Made by a program: the position numbers and the translations under genes. A stretch of DNA of 64,000 bases from Leptospira perdikensis (GTDB taxonomy: Bacteria > Spirochaetota > Leptospiria > Leptospirales > Leptospiraceae), in the NCBI RefSeq assembly GCF_004769575.1, contig NZ_RQGA01000007.1, positions 186,001 to 250,000 on the forward strand, written 5' to 3'. Positions 36,207 through 44,836 of this stretch are shown one piece after another; position 1 is the first letter of the stretch; the number at the start of each line of letters is the position of its first letter. The notes beneath the pieces were generated by a model. The model saw only the letters and a program-made list of their open reading frames with translations, was not told the origin of the DNA and ran no database searches.

Positions 36207-36392
36207 CTACGAACCACATTTGGAACATACCTTGTCATAACAGGGATAATTTGTTTCCAAATGTGGATTTACTTTCAAACCTTCTTTGGCAAAAAAATTC
36301 TTGCCTAACTTCCAAATTGTCAAAATCATTGGTGAGATCAATTGAAACGTAGCTAGTAACACTATAGAAATTGTTATATAATATTCCAACAC
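36207..36392 (-). CDS. Possible 61-residue membrane-anchored peptide with Cys-rich C-terminus
   Basis: Starts at GTG 36392 (or TTG 36389) with AAGGG about eight bases upstream. One N-terminal membrane helix (ITISIVLLATFQLISPMIL), then a basic segment and the ending CYDKVCSKCGS with three cysteines. It fills the gap between gltD and the plus-strand DUF5683 gene, and its 5' end abuts that gene's start. I recognise no family; it is tentative. Confidence 0.4.
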   Translation of the reverse strand: MLEYYITISIVLLATFQLISPMILTIWKLGKNFFAKEGLKVNPHLETNYPCYDKVCSKCGS

Positions 36393-36403
36393 TTGAGATA
36401 CCC

Positions 36404-37375
36404 TTGAAACTAACTATTACACAATATTTTAAAATCGCAACACTTTTGGTAGTGCTTACCACAAACCTAACTGCAGAAAACATCCTTCTTAAAAAAGGAG
36501 GAACTCTGCAAGGTAAGGTGGTGGAACAAGACCAATATAAGCTAAAAATTCGCAAAGAAGATGGAACCGTTGTAGTTCTAAATAAAACTGATATCCTCAA
36601 AGTGGTTTATAAAGACCACCTAACAGCTGCAGAAGAAGAGAAACTTCGGAAAGCAGAAGAAGAGAAAGAAAGAATCAAAAAAGATAAAGAAGAAGCTGCT
36701 AGACTGAAAAAAGAACAAGAAGAAGCAGCTAAATTAGAAAAAGAAATGGCTGCCAAGAATGCAACTGCTGATGCAGAGGCCAAACGCAAACAAGAAGAAG
36801 AGGCAAAACTTGCCGAAGCAGATCGCAAAAATCTCACTAGGGGCGGAGCTACTTGGAGATCGGCAGTCCTTCCTGGTTGGGGTCAGTGGAAACAAGGCAG
36901 AAAGGTTCAAGCAATTGTTTATCCATCCATCGTTGCCATTGGACTCTTTTTCACATACGATAAACATCGTATGTATTTAAACGCCAAACGTGATTATAAT
37001 AATTTAGAAAATCCTTATACAACTAACGGTTATATCAGAGCAGCATTTTCCCCTCAAAGTTCAGCAACCGTATCACCGGCAGAAGCGGTCGTGGCAAGCC
37101 AACTCGGTCCCTTCAAAGGTCAAAGAGAGTCAGTGGAAAAACATTACCAAGATATGCAATACATTGGTGCAGCAACCATTCTTGTTTATTTATGGAATGT
37201 GTTTGATGCCTACTACTTCCATCCTACTGGCTCAGGAGTTAGTATGGAAGACACTCGCAAAGAAAAATTCTTTATGCATTCTTCCGTAGATCGTGTTGGA
37301 TACCATCCGACGGCGATTGCTGGGGATCGCGGTATCGAACACCGCACACAATTAGGATACGAGTTTACCTTCTAA
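36404..37375 (+). CDS. Exported DUF5683-type membrane protein with charged coiled coil
   Basis: 323 residues from TTG 36404 (KLTITQYFKIATLLVVL), chosen because it gives a clean signal peptide ending near LTTNLTA. A short domain like SH3/LSM follows (ILLKKGGTLQGKVVEQDQY), then a Glu/Lys/Ala coiled coil (about 75-145) and the DUF5683 core (about 150-270; WRSAVLPGWGQWKQGRK, two hydrophobic helices). Similar proteins are frequent in leptospires and of unknown function; the coiled coil may reach across the periplasm. It is monocistronic upstream of the cbb3 operon. Confidence 0.75.
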   Translation: MKLTITQYFKIATLLVVLTTNLTAENILLKKGGTLQGKVVEQDQYKLKIRKEDGTVVVLNKTDILKVVYKDHLTAAEEEKLRKAEEEKERIKKDKEEAARLKKEQEEAAKLEKEMAAKNATADAEAKRKQEEEAKLAEADRKNLTRGGATWRSAVLPGWGQWKQGRKVQAIVYPSIVAIGLFFTYDKHRMYLNAKRDYNNLENPYTTNGYIRAAFSPQSSATVSPAEAVVASQLGPFKGQRESVEKHYQDMQYIGAATILVYLWNVFDAYYFHPTGSGVSMEDTRKEKFFMHSSVDRVGYHPTAIAGDRGIEHRTQLGYEFTF

Positions 37376-37435
37376 CAATCATTAGGAAATATCTCCGTCC
37401 CCACCATTTTTTAGATTAATTCTAAGTCTCAAGGA

Positions 37436-37479
37436 ACCCCTTGACAAATATCAAGGGGTCATAATAAGAACCCTATTCT
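37436..37479 (+). promoter_or_regulatory. FNR/CRP-type palindrome and promoter upstream of ccoN
   Basis: ACCCCTTGA (37436-37444) and TCAAGGGGT (37451-37459) are perfect 9-base inverted repeats with a 6-base centre. The core TTGACAAATATCAA matches the FNR/Anr consensus TTGAT-N4-ATCAA with one mismatch. A TATTCT box (37474-37479) lies downstream, so the palindrome centre (37447.5) would be about 39-41 bases before the transcript start, the position used by class II FNR-type activators. There is no U-run, so a terminator is less likely. Confidence 0.65.
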
Positions 37480-37566
37480 GTTTTTCTTTCTTTTCTTCGT
37501 CCTTTTTTATACAAAGGAATTAGTTCTCTATACATACGGAACTGATAAAGATTAAGGAGAGAAACA

Positions 37567-38997
37567 TTGGCTACGGAAAAAACTCAATATGATGATTTTA
37601 TCGTAAAGGGGTTTATCATTTCAGCGTTAGTCTGGGGCGTCGCATCAATGACATTTGGTGTCATTATTGCCTTCCAGCTTGTATATCCACAGCTGAATTT
37701 GGAATTACCCTGGACGAGCTTCGGAAGGTTACGACCTCTACATACCAATGCTGCCATTTTTGGATTTGCATTGAGTGTTATCTTCGCCACAGCCTACCAC
37801 ACAGTACAAAGATTGTGTCGAACTAGAATGTGGAACGACACTCTTTCCAAAATACATTTGGCATTGTATAACCTATCAATTGTCCTTGCAGCAATTACTT
37901 TACCACTTGGTTTCAGCCAATCAAAAGAATATGCCGAATTAGAATGGCCTATCGACTTATTGATAGTTGTATGGTATGTAATTTTCTTTGCAAACTACTT
38001 GATGACGGTACTTAAAAGAAAAGAAGAACAAATGTATGTGGCCATTTGGTTTTACATTGCTTCTTTTGTTACAGTTCCACTTCTTTTTATCGTAAACAAC
38101 ATTGTTATTCCTGCAGGATTCTTAAAATCTTACTCAGTATACGCAGGAGTGTTTGATGCCAACATTCAATGGTGGTATGGACACAACGCAGTAGCCTTTG
38201 TTCTTACGACTCCATTTTTGGGACTAATGTATTACTACCTCCCAAAACATATCAAACAACCCATTTACTCACATAGACTTTCGATCATTCATTTCTGGTC
38301 GTTAATCTTTATCTATATTTGGGCTGGACCTCACCATTTACTATACTCTCCAATTCCGGAATGGTTACAAACAACTGGTATGGTATTCTCCATTATGTTG
38401 TGGATGCCTTCTTGGGGAGGTATGTTAAACGGATTCTTAACACTTACCCAAGCTAAAGATAAAATTAAAGTGGATGCTACCCTCAAAATGATGTTAGCTG
38501 CAGTTACTTTTTACGGTATGTCTACGTTTGAAGGTCCACTTCTTTCCATTCGTGCTGTATCTGCTCTTGGACACAACACTGACTGGATCATTGGTCACGT
38601 TCACTCGGGAACACTCGGTTGGGTTGGATTTATGTCTGCCGCAGCTTTATACTACCTAGTGCCAAGACTTTGGAATTCCAATCTCTATAGCGAAAAACTT
38701 GCCAATGCACACTTCTGGCTCGGAACTCTCGGTATCCTACTCTACATCATCTCCATGTGGGTCTCTGGAATTACTGAAGGATCTATGTGGCGAGCAGTTG
38801 GCGAAAACGGTGAACTTGTTTATAAAGACTGGGTAGAAATTGTAGAGTTCTTAAAACCATTTAGACTTTTCCGTGCGATCGGGGGAACACTCTATCTAAC
38901 AGGAATTATACTAATGGTATATAACTTTATCAAAACCATTCAAAATAAAGATAGCGGGTTTGTAGAACAAGACTTACGTATAGGAGTGAAATCATAA
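37567..38997 (+). CDS. ccoN: cbb3-type cytochrome c oxidase subunit I
   Basis: 476 residues, twelve membrane helices. The catalytic subunit of the high-affinity terminal oxidase; it reduces oxygen and pumps protons. Haem and CuB ligands are visible: His in RPLHTNAAIFGF and TAYHTVQR, WWYGHNAVAF for the CuB/Tyr region, AGPHHLLYS for the CuB His pair, and TDWIIGHVHSGTLGW for haem. The TTG start at 37567 has a strong AAGGAGAG site seven bases upstream. First gene of the ccoNOQPGHIS operon; it overlaps ccoO by one base. Confidence 0.97.
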   Translation: MATEKTQYDDFIVKGFIISALVWGVASMTFGVIIAFQLVYPQLNLELPWTSFGRLRPLHTNAAIFGFALSVIFATAYHTVQRLCRTRMWNDTLSKIHLALYNLSIVLAAITLPLGFSQSKEYAELEWPIDLLIVVWYVIFFANYLMTVLKRKEEQMYVAIWFYIASFVTVPLLFIVNNIVIPAGFLKSYSVYAGVFDANIQWWYGHNAVAFVLTTPFLGLMYYYLPKHIKQPIYSHRLSIIHFWSLIFIYIWAGPHHLLYSPIPEWLQTTGMVFSIMLWMPSWGGMLNGFLTLTQAKDKIKVDATLKMMLAAVTFYGMSTFEGPLLSIRAVSALGHNTDWIIGHVHSGTLGWVGFMSAAALYYLVPRLWNSNLYSEKLANAHFWLGTLGILLYIISMWVSGITEGSMWRAVGENGELVYKDWVEIVEFLKPFRLFRAIGGTLYLTGIILMVYNFIKTIQNKDSGFVEQDLRIGVKS

Positions 38998-39692
38998 TGT
39001 TAGGATTTAACAAATTCTTAGATTGGTTTTCTGAAATTGCAGACCGTTGGGACACAAAGGGTGTTAAGTTTACACTATATACAACGATAGCAGTTGTCAT
39101 TGGTGGACTTTTTGAACTGGTTCCTCCGTTTTTTCTAACAAAAACGGTAACACCAATTTCCACTGTGAAACCATATTCAGCTTTAGAACTAGCAGGTCGT
39201 GATACTTACCAAAAAGAAGGATGTATCGGATGCCACACTCAAATGGTTCGACCTTTCAAATGGGAAGTGGATCGTTTTGACCCAACTAAGGCGTATGGCA
39301 GAACTGGGTATTCTAAAGGTGGAGAGTATGTTTATGACCATCCATTCCTTTGGGGATCAAAACGTACGGGTCCAGACTTAGCTCATGAGTCCCAAATGTT
39401 ACGATCTGACGAATGGCATAAAAACCATTTAATCAACCCAAGAACTGTCGGTGGTGTACCTAACTCGATTATGCCAGCCTATCCATGGTTATTCGAGACA
39501 TCACATAAAGTCGATGTAGATCAAGTACTTGCAAACATGAAAGCTCTCAAATCTATCGGAGTCCCTTATACTGAAGAAGACTTTGCCAATGCACCTTCTC
39601 TTCTAAAGGACAAAACCGAGGGAGAGGCTCTGGTTGCATATTTGCAAAAACTGGGAAAGGATTCCGCAGAATTGCAGAAAGGTATGAAGTAA
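38997..39692 (+). CDS. ccoO: cbb3 oxidase monohaem cytochrome c subunit II
   Basis: 231 residues. One N-terminal anchor (about 20-43) and a periplasmic cytochrome c domain with the haem motif CIGCHTQMVRP near residue 77 and later Met-containing loops (NSIMPAYPWLFE). It passes electrons from CcoP to CcoN. ATG 38997 shares a base with the ccoN stop (TAATG). Confidence 0.96.
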   Translation: MLGFNKFLDWFSEIADRWDTKGVKFTLYTTIAVVIGGLFELVPPFFLTKTVTPISTVKPYSALELAGRDTYQKEGCIGCHTQMVRPFKWEVDRFDPTKAYGRTGYSKGGEYVYDHPFLWGSKRTGPDLAHESQMLRSDEWHKNHLINPRTVGGVPNSIMPAYPWLFETSHKVDVDQVLANMKALKSIGVPYTEEDFANAPSLLKDKTEGEALVAYLQKLGKDSAELQKGMK

Positions 39693-39696
39693 AATT

Positions 39697-39846
39697 ATGA
39701 ACGAAGCAGATATTCTACTCGTTTACAAAAGTTTGAGATTGCCGATCCTCGTGATCGCAATCTCTTACATCACCTACTACGTTTATAAAAAACGTACGAA
39801 AGACGAAATGGAGAAACCCAAGTATAGAATGCTTGAGGAGGATTAA
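39697..39846 (+). CDS. ccoQ: CcoQ-like small cbb3 oxidase subunit
   Basis: 49 residues; starts MNEADILLVYKSLRLP and ends EKPKYRMLEED. One membrane helix (about 12-30) followed by a charged cytoplasmic tail, the usual CcoQ plan, and it sits between ccoO and ccoP as in other cbb3 operons. CcoQ stabilises the oxidase or its interaction with CcoP. The tail PKYRM-LEED closely matches the tail of CcoS from the same operon (PKYRM-FFEEE). Confidence 0.85.
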   Translation: MNEADILLVYKSLRLPILVIAISYITYYVYKKRTKDEMEKPKYRMLEED

Positions 39847-39851
39847 TACGA

Positions 39852-40382
39852 ATGAAAGAACCAAAAGAAGTAGACGGAATCTTCCAAGCCGACAACCCCA
39901 TGCCCACTTGGTGGAAATTAGTGTGGTTTATCAGTATCATCGTTTCCATAGGTTATGTTGTATACTTTCACTGGTATTCTGAATGGCCACAAGATGTTGC
40001 GTTTGAGAAAGAAGTAGCAGAACACGAAGCACAATTTCCAGTCAAACAAGCAGTGGTAGTGAATGCAGAAGACGGATCCAACCCTTACCGAGATGATGCA
40101 GTTGCTATCAAAGAAGGTGAAGGAACATACAAACAAATTTGTTCTGCTTGCCACGGTCCGACTGCAGAAGGTGCTGTAGGTCCAAGTCTTGTGGACAAAG
40201 ACTGGCTTCACGGAAATACCGATAAAGAAGTTTTCAACAACATCATGAAAGGGGTAGGACCTGAAAGACAAAAACTCAATCGGGGAGGAATGCCCGCTTG
40301 GGAAGGATTAGGAGCGGAAAAAGTGTATGCCGTGATGGCATGGCTTGCGACTAAAAATAGTAGTTTGGTAAAGGCTAAATAA
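39852..40382 (+). CDS. ccoP: cbb3 oxidase cytochrome c subunit III, single-haem form
   Basis: 176 residues. N-terminal segment with the CcoP motif DNPMPTWWKLVWFISI and one membrane helix (about 22-42), then one cytochrome c domain with CSACHG near residue 97 and the axial Met probably in GGMPAW. Canonical CcoP has two CxxCH haems and about 300 residues, so this is a short, monohaem version. The ATG follows the ccoQ stop by 5 bases with GAGGAGGA upstream. Confidence 0.93.
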   Translation: MKEPKEVDGIFQADNPMPTWWKLVWFISIIVSIGYVVYFHWYSEWPQDVAFEKEVAEHEAQFPVKQAVVVNAEDGSNPYRDDAVAIKEGEGTYKQICSACHGPTAEGAVGPSLVDKDWLHGNTDKEVFNNIMKGVGPERQKLNRGGMPAWEGLGAEKVYAVMAWLATKNSSLVKAK

Positions 40383-40384
40383 AG

Positions 40385-41704
40385 ATGATCATTTCAAGAC
40401 CTCAATCAGGGAAAGTAAGGACACGGAGAAACTTCGTAATGAGTTTCCTCGTGGGTTTATTTTTAGCAGCTCCATGGGTGATGTTACCAGATGGTAGCCC
40501 TCTCATTCGGCTGGACATCCCACGTAGGATGTTTCACTTGTTTGGTGGTCTTTTTATCCCGCAAGAGGGACTCATCTTATGGTTTTTTCTTCTGACAATG
40601 GGTCTCTCTCTTTTCTTTTTCACCTCCGTCATTGGCCGAGTCTGGTGCGGATGGGGATGCCCCCAAACAATCTATACCGACCTTTTCGATAGAATTGGTC
40701 GGTTTGTTTTAAATTCAAAGTATGGAAAAAAGGACGCCTCGCTGCATGGTAAACTTACCGTTTATTTTCTGTGGATCGTTGTGTCCTTTATCGCTTCTTT
40801 CCATTGGATTGGGTACTTTGTTAGCCCCTATGAAATGTTAGCTGACTACCTAAATTTATCCGCTTTTTCACAAACGCATTTTTATTTTACCGCATTTTTC
40901 ACCGCATCGATGTTTATCGACATCGGATTTGTGCGTGAACAATTTTGCCGTTATGCCTGTCCTTATGCAAGGTTCCAAACTCTTCTTATGGATGAACATT
41001 CCTGGAATGTGACTTATGATTTCAAACGAGGTGAACCTCGTCGGGACGGAAAAACCAAAATTGGTGATTGTATCGCTTGTAATATGTGTGTGGTTGTTTG
41101 TCCTACAGGAATTGACATTCGTGACGGTCTTCAGGTAGGTTGTGTAGCCTGCGGAAAATGTGTAGATGCTTGTACATCTATCATGGCAAAAGAAAACAAA
41201 AAAACATTAATCGGCTATTTTTCTCTCAAACAAATTGAAACCGGCGCAAAAATTAAATGGATTCGACCAAGAACGGTTATCTATGCAATTCTATTAACCA
41301 TTGTCATCGTCGGCGCAAGTATTCAGCTCATCACAAGAAGCCCTATGTCAATGATTGCTGCGTCCAATAAATCAATGCCACCCATTCTAATTCCTGATAA
41401 TAAAATTAGAGCTTTTGTGGCTCTCCGTATTCAAAATATTGCTCCAGTTGAAAAAGAATTCCAACTCTCTGCCTTTGACACAAGGCATGGGAAAAAAATT
41501 CTAGTTCGTTCTGGTGAAGAAAACAACCAATTTAAATTAGGATCAGGCGAAATCAAAAGTATTTCTGTGGTTTTAGAAACAGAATCTCTCACAGAACAAG
41601 AATTAAATGAAGGTTACTTACCAGGTTCCATTGTGTTAAACAATGCAAAAGATACAGACGAACGATTGGAGAAAAAACTCTCCTTAACATTACCAAGGAG
41701 GTAA
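40385..41704 (+). CDS. ccoG: CcoG (FixG/RdxA) ferredoxin-like membrane protein
   Basis: 439 residues. Four or five membrane helices and two 4Fe-4S clusters: CGWGCPQTIYTD and QFCRYACPYARFQ on the membrane part, then CIACNMCVVVCPTGIDI and CVACGKCVDACTS. The C-terminal domain (about 330-439) is an Ig-like periplasmic fold. CcoG reduces copper for cbb3 assembly in other bacteria. It starts 2 bases after ccoP and overlaps ccoH by one. Confidence 0.95.
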   Translation: MIISRPQSGKVRTRRNFVMSFLVGLFLAAPWVMLPDGSPLIRLDIPRRMFHLFGGLFIPQEGLILWFFLLTMGLSLFFFTSVIGRVWCGWGCPQTIYTDLFDRIGRFVLNSKYGKKDASLHGKLTVYFLWIVVSFIASFHWIGYFVSPYEMLADYLNLSAFSQTHFYFTAFFTASMFIDIGFVREQFCRYACPYARFQTLLMDEHSWNVTYDFKRGEPRRDGKTKIGDCIACNMCVVVCPTGIDIRDGLQVGCVACGKCVDACTSIMAKENKKTLIGYFSLKQIETGAKIKWIRPRTVIYAILLTIVIVGASIQLITRSPMSMIAASNKSMPPILIPDNKIRAFVALRIQNIAPVEKEFQLSAFDTRHGKKILVRSGEENNQFKLGSGEIKSISVVLETESLTEQELNEGYLPGSIVLNNAKDTDERLEKKLSLTLPRR

Positions 41705-42195
41705 TGATGTTTAAAGAATTACACCCAAGTCTACGAAGTGCCATGTATGTGGTTCTCTTTAGCTTTACAGCCCTAGTGGCGGCTACTTTTTACACCATCC
41801 GTCTCACTTACAAAAACTTCGAACCAGTAATGGATAAAAACTATTACGAAATTGGTCTGAACTACGAAAAGGCTATTGAAACCCAAAAAGGATTTTTGAA
41901 ACAAGGTTATCTCATTAAAACCAGTTGGGACAATCAAACCATCCTTCCTTTAGGAGAATCTGAAATCACAGCGCAGTTAGAAAAATCAGGAGTCCTCGCC
42001 CAAGCAAGTTCTATGACTGTGTTTTTAGAACGAAACGCCACAACAAAGAACACAGCTCATTATGATTTAAAATCAAACGGCAACGGGTTTAGTGGGAAAA
42101 TCTCCCTTCTGGAAAAGGGTACCTGGAATTTGCGACTTGTTGCGAATATCGATGGAAAAACCTTTGAAAGGGAAGGAAAGATCTCGGTTCGATGA
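41704..42195 (+). CDS. ccoH: CcoH/FixH-type cbb3 assembly protein
   Basis: 163 residues. One N-terminal membrane helix (about 12-34, MYVVLFSFTALVAATFYTI), then the FixH pattern NYYEIGLNYEKAIE and a periplasmic beta-sandwich. It stabilises the CcoNOP complex in homologues. It overlaps ccoG (TAATG) and ccoI (ATGA). Confidence 0.85.
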   Translation: MMFKELHPSLRSAMYVVLFSFTALVAATFYTIRLTYKNFEPVMDKNYYEIGLNYEKAIETQKGFLKQGYLIKTSWDNQTILPLGESEITAQLEKSGVLAQASSMTVFLERNATTKNTAHYDLKSNGNGFSGKISLLEKGTWNLRLVANIDGKTFEREGKISVR

Positions 42196-44654
42196 ACGAC
42201 AGCCTTGCTAACGTAACAAAAACTGAATGCGACCATTGCGGTAATCCGATCCGATTGGTACGGATTGAAGCAAAGGTCGACAATGATATTAAAGTATTTT
42301 GTTGCGAGGGTTGTGAAACTGTTTTTTCCATCATTAATTCGTTAGGTGGAAGTTATTATTACAACCTAAAAGGTAATACAAAACTCGATCCAGTTCGAAT
42401 GGAAAATTCAGATACTGAGATTGAAAACGAACTGGTCTACGAAAAGTTTGTACGTACTTCGGCAGAATATTCCGAAGTTTCTATACAAATCACAAATATT
42501 CATTGTTCAGCCTGCGTTTGGATCAATGAAAAAGTACTAAATGAAGAGGATGGAATCCTTTCTGCTCAGATTAATTTTGCTTCTGGTAGAGCCCGAGTTC
42601 GATTTGATCGTTCTAAAATTAAGATTTCCCGCATCTTAGCACTCATACGTGCTATTGGTTATAAACCAGTCCTCTTCTCTCCAACCGAAGGCACTCTAGA
42701 AAAATCAAAACAATTAAAATCCCTTCTCCTTCGTATCGGAGTCGCTGGATTCTGTTTTGGGAATATCATGATTTTAAGTGTGGCCCTATATTCTGGATAC
42801 TTTTCTGGAATTGATTTGGATATCAAACGTCTCTTCCACTATGCTTCCTGGGTCTTTGCTACTCCTGCCTATTTGTATTCAGGATATCCGTTTATGGCCG
42901 GTTTTCTCACTAGCATCAAACGGAGAACCTTATCCATGGACTTCCTTTTATTTTTGGGAATTTCTATGGCCTATTTTTATTCGGTTTATGTAACACTCAC
43001 GGACATTGGAGAAGTTTATTTTGACTCGGTGGCTATGATTTACTTTTTTATATTGATTGGAAAGTACTTCGAAGAAAAAGCAAGAGTCTTTGCTTCTGAT
43101 AAATTGGAATCTATTCTTTGTAAACTTCCCGAAACCTCCATCCGTGTGACAGAATCGGGAGAAAATTTGGTCCCAAGTACAGAGATCAAAATTGGGGATA
43201 CCATTCGAGTGGCACCGGGAAAACGAATTCCTGTGGATGCAGTTTTAATTTCTGAACAAACCTATCTAGATGAATCCTTTCTAACAGGTGAATCCTTACC
43301 TATTCGAAAAAAAAAGGGAGACCCAATACTTGCTGGCTCCCTTACAATGGATAACCCAGCAATCATTCTTGCTAGCTCCGACTACCATGCCTCTACTCTC
43401 TCTTCCCTCAAACTAAGATTAGAAGAAGCTTTACATCTGAAACCAAAATTACAAATCCTTACAGAGAGAATCGCATCTTATTTTATTTCTGTTGTGTTTG
43501 CCTTGGCCTTTCTTTGTTTTTTTGTATGGTATTTTGTATCAGGAGGAAACCTAGAACAAAGTCTTGTGACAACCATTTCTGTTCTCATCGTAGCCTGTCC
43601 TTGCGCTTTGGGAATTTCAGTACCGACTGCCCTTGTTACCAACCATATTCTTAATGCGGATAAAGGTGTTTTGTTAAAAAATCCATCTGTTGTAGAAGCT
43701 TTAGCAAAAGCCAATACTATCTTTTTAGATAAAACAGGAACACTCACAGAGGGAAAATTTTTAGTCAGACAAGTTTCGGTAAAAGATGACCACCTACCAC
43801 TTGTTTATCGAATTGAAAAAGAAATAAATCATCCTTTAGCAAAATCTCTTGTAAAGCATTTACAACCATTTAGTACAGTTACAAAACGAGCAGAATCCAT
43901 CCAATTATTAAATCTAGAGAACCTCCCAGGAAGAGGAGTTAAAGCTGAGTTAGAAGTTGATTCTGAAAAACTTTCTGTGCTGATCGGAAATAAAAGTTTG
44001 TTGGAATCCGAAAACGTTCCTATGGAAAATTTACCGGAAGGAGAAGGTTCCTTAATTCTGCTAGCAGTCAACGGAACCTATTTAGGAAATTTTTTATTAG
44101 CCGATGAAATACGCCCTGGTGCTAGAGCTTTTGTATCCCTACTCAAACACTTTGTTCCTAATATTTCGATCCTTTCCGGCGATCGTTATCCAGCAGTAAA
44201 GTTTATTGCCGATTCACTTGGCATTGAAAAATTTTCTTCTGACCTTTCTCCAGAAGAAAAAGCAAATACCATCAGCTCCTCACAAAACAAAGGGAACATT
44301 GTTATCATGGTAGGGGATGGAATCAATGATAGTTTGTCTTTAGCACAGGCCAATGTTTCCATTTCTCATACTGAAGCAGAAGATCTATCGCTTGAAAAAT
44401 CTGACGTAGTTTTGACTTCAGGAAATTTGAATGGGCTTGTACATTCCCTACTTTCTGCTAAAAAAACAAGAGAGGTAATATTACAAAACATCATTATCTC
44501 TTTCTGTTACAACTCAATCATGTTACCACTTGCCATGTTTGGTTTGATGTTACCTGTGATCTGTGCCGTGTTTATGGCATGTTCTAGCTTGACAGTCCTT
44601 CTCAATTCTCTATCCATTAGAATTAGGATCCCCCAATGGAAGCCCTCTACTTAA
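42192..44654 (+). CDS. ccoI: CcoI copper-transporting P-type ATPase
   Basis: 820 residues. Exports Cu(I) for the cbb3 binuclear centre. N-terminal Zn-ribbon-like cysteines (CDHCGNPI, CCEGCETVF), then an HMA domain with CSACVW, eight membrane helices, and the metal-site motif CPCALGISVPTAL. The catalytic DKTGTLTEG holds the phosphorylated Asp; the hinge is GDGINDSLSLAQA. The TGES loop appears as LTGESLP. It fits the FixI/CcoI branch by context and by the long N-terminus. The last 19 bases overlap ccoS. Confidence 0.95.
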   Translation: MNDSLANVTKTECDHCGNPIRLVRIEAKVDNDIKVFCCEGCETVFSIINSLGGSYYYNLKGNTKLDPVRMENSDTEIENELVYEKFVRTSAEYSEVSIQITNIHCSACVWINEKVLNEEDGILSAQINFASGRARVRFDRSKIKISRILALIRAIGYKPVLFSPTEGTLEKSKQLKSLLLRIGVAGFCFGNIMILSVALYSGYFSGIDLDIKRLFHYASWVFATPAYLYSGYPFMAGFLTSIKRRTLSMDFLLFLGISMAYFYSVYVTLTDIGEVYFDSVAMIYFFILIGKYFEEKARVFASDKLESILCKLPETSIRVTESGENLVPSTEIKIGDTIRVAPGKRIPVDAVLISEQTYLDESFLTGESLPIRKKKGDPILAGSLTMDNPAIILASSDYHASTLSSLKLRLEEALHLKPKLQILTERIASYFISVVFALAFLCFFVWYFVSGGNLEQSLVTTISVLIVACPCALGISVPTALVTNHILNADKGVLLKNPSVVEALAKANTIFLDKTGTLTEGKFLVRQVSVKDDHLPLVYRIEKEINHPLAKSLVKHLQPFSTVTKRAESIQLLNLENLPGRGVKAELEVDSEKLSVLIGNKSLLESENVPMENLPEGEGSLILLAVNGTYLGNFLLADEIRPGARAFVSLLKHFVPNISILSGDRYPAVKFIADSLGIEKFSSDLSPEEKANTISSSQNKGNIVIMVGDGINDSLSLAQANVSISHTEAEDLSLEKSDVVLTSGNLNGLVHSLLSAKKTREVILQNIIISFCYNSIMLPLAMFGLMLPVICAVFMACSSLTVLLNSLSIRIRIPQWKPST

Positions 44655-44836
44655 CCATCCCTATGGCAATGTGTATTGCCGCCTTCTTTCTTTATGTCTT
44701 TATTACGGCCTTTCGCAAAGGACAGTTCGAAGACATCGAGTCCCCAAAGTATAGAATGTTCTTCGAAGAAGAATACCCACAAAACAACAGTCAAACTAAA
44801 CCAAATTCACCAGATGGACCAACTAGCAAATCTTAG
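44636..44836 (+). CDS. ccoS: CcoS cbb3 maturation protein
   Basis: 66 residues. One membrane helix (about 4-26, LYLTIPMAMCIAAFFLYVFI) and the family's acidic tail (GQFEDIESPKYRMFFEEEYPQ). CcoS is needed for cofactor insertion into the cbb3 oxidase. It overlaps ccoI upstream and the SafE-like gene downstream (23 bases). Confidence 0.9.
   Translation: MEALYLTIPMAMCIAAFFLYVFITAFRKGQFEDIESPKYRMFFEEEYPQNNSQTKPNSPDGPTSKS

Noticed and set aside
36235..36600. 121-codon minus-strand frame across the start of the DUF5683 gene
   Set aside because: It is antisense to a gene with a clear signal peptide; the 61-residue frame is the better candidate in this gap.
37436..37459. Palindrome before ccoN read as a terminator of the upstream gene
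   Set aside because: There is no U-run after either arm, while the core fits an FNR site with a -10 box at the right distance.
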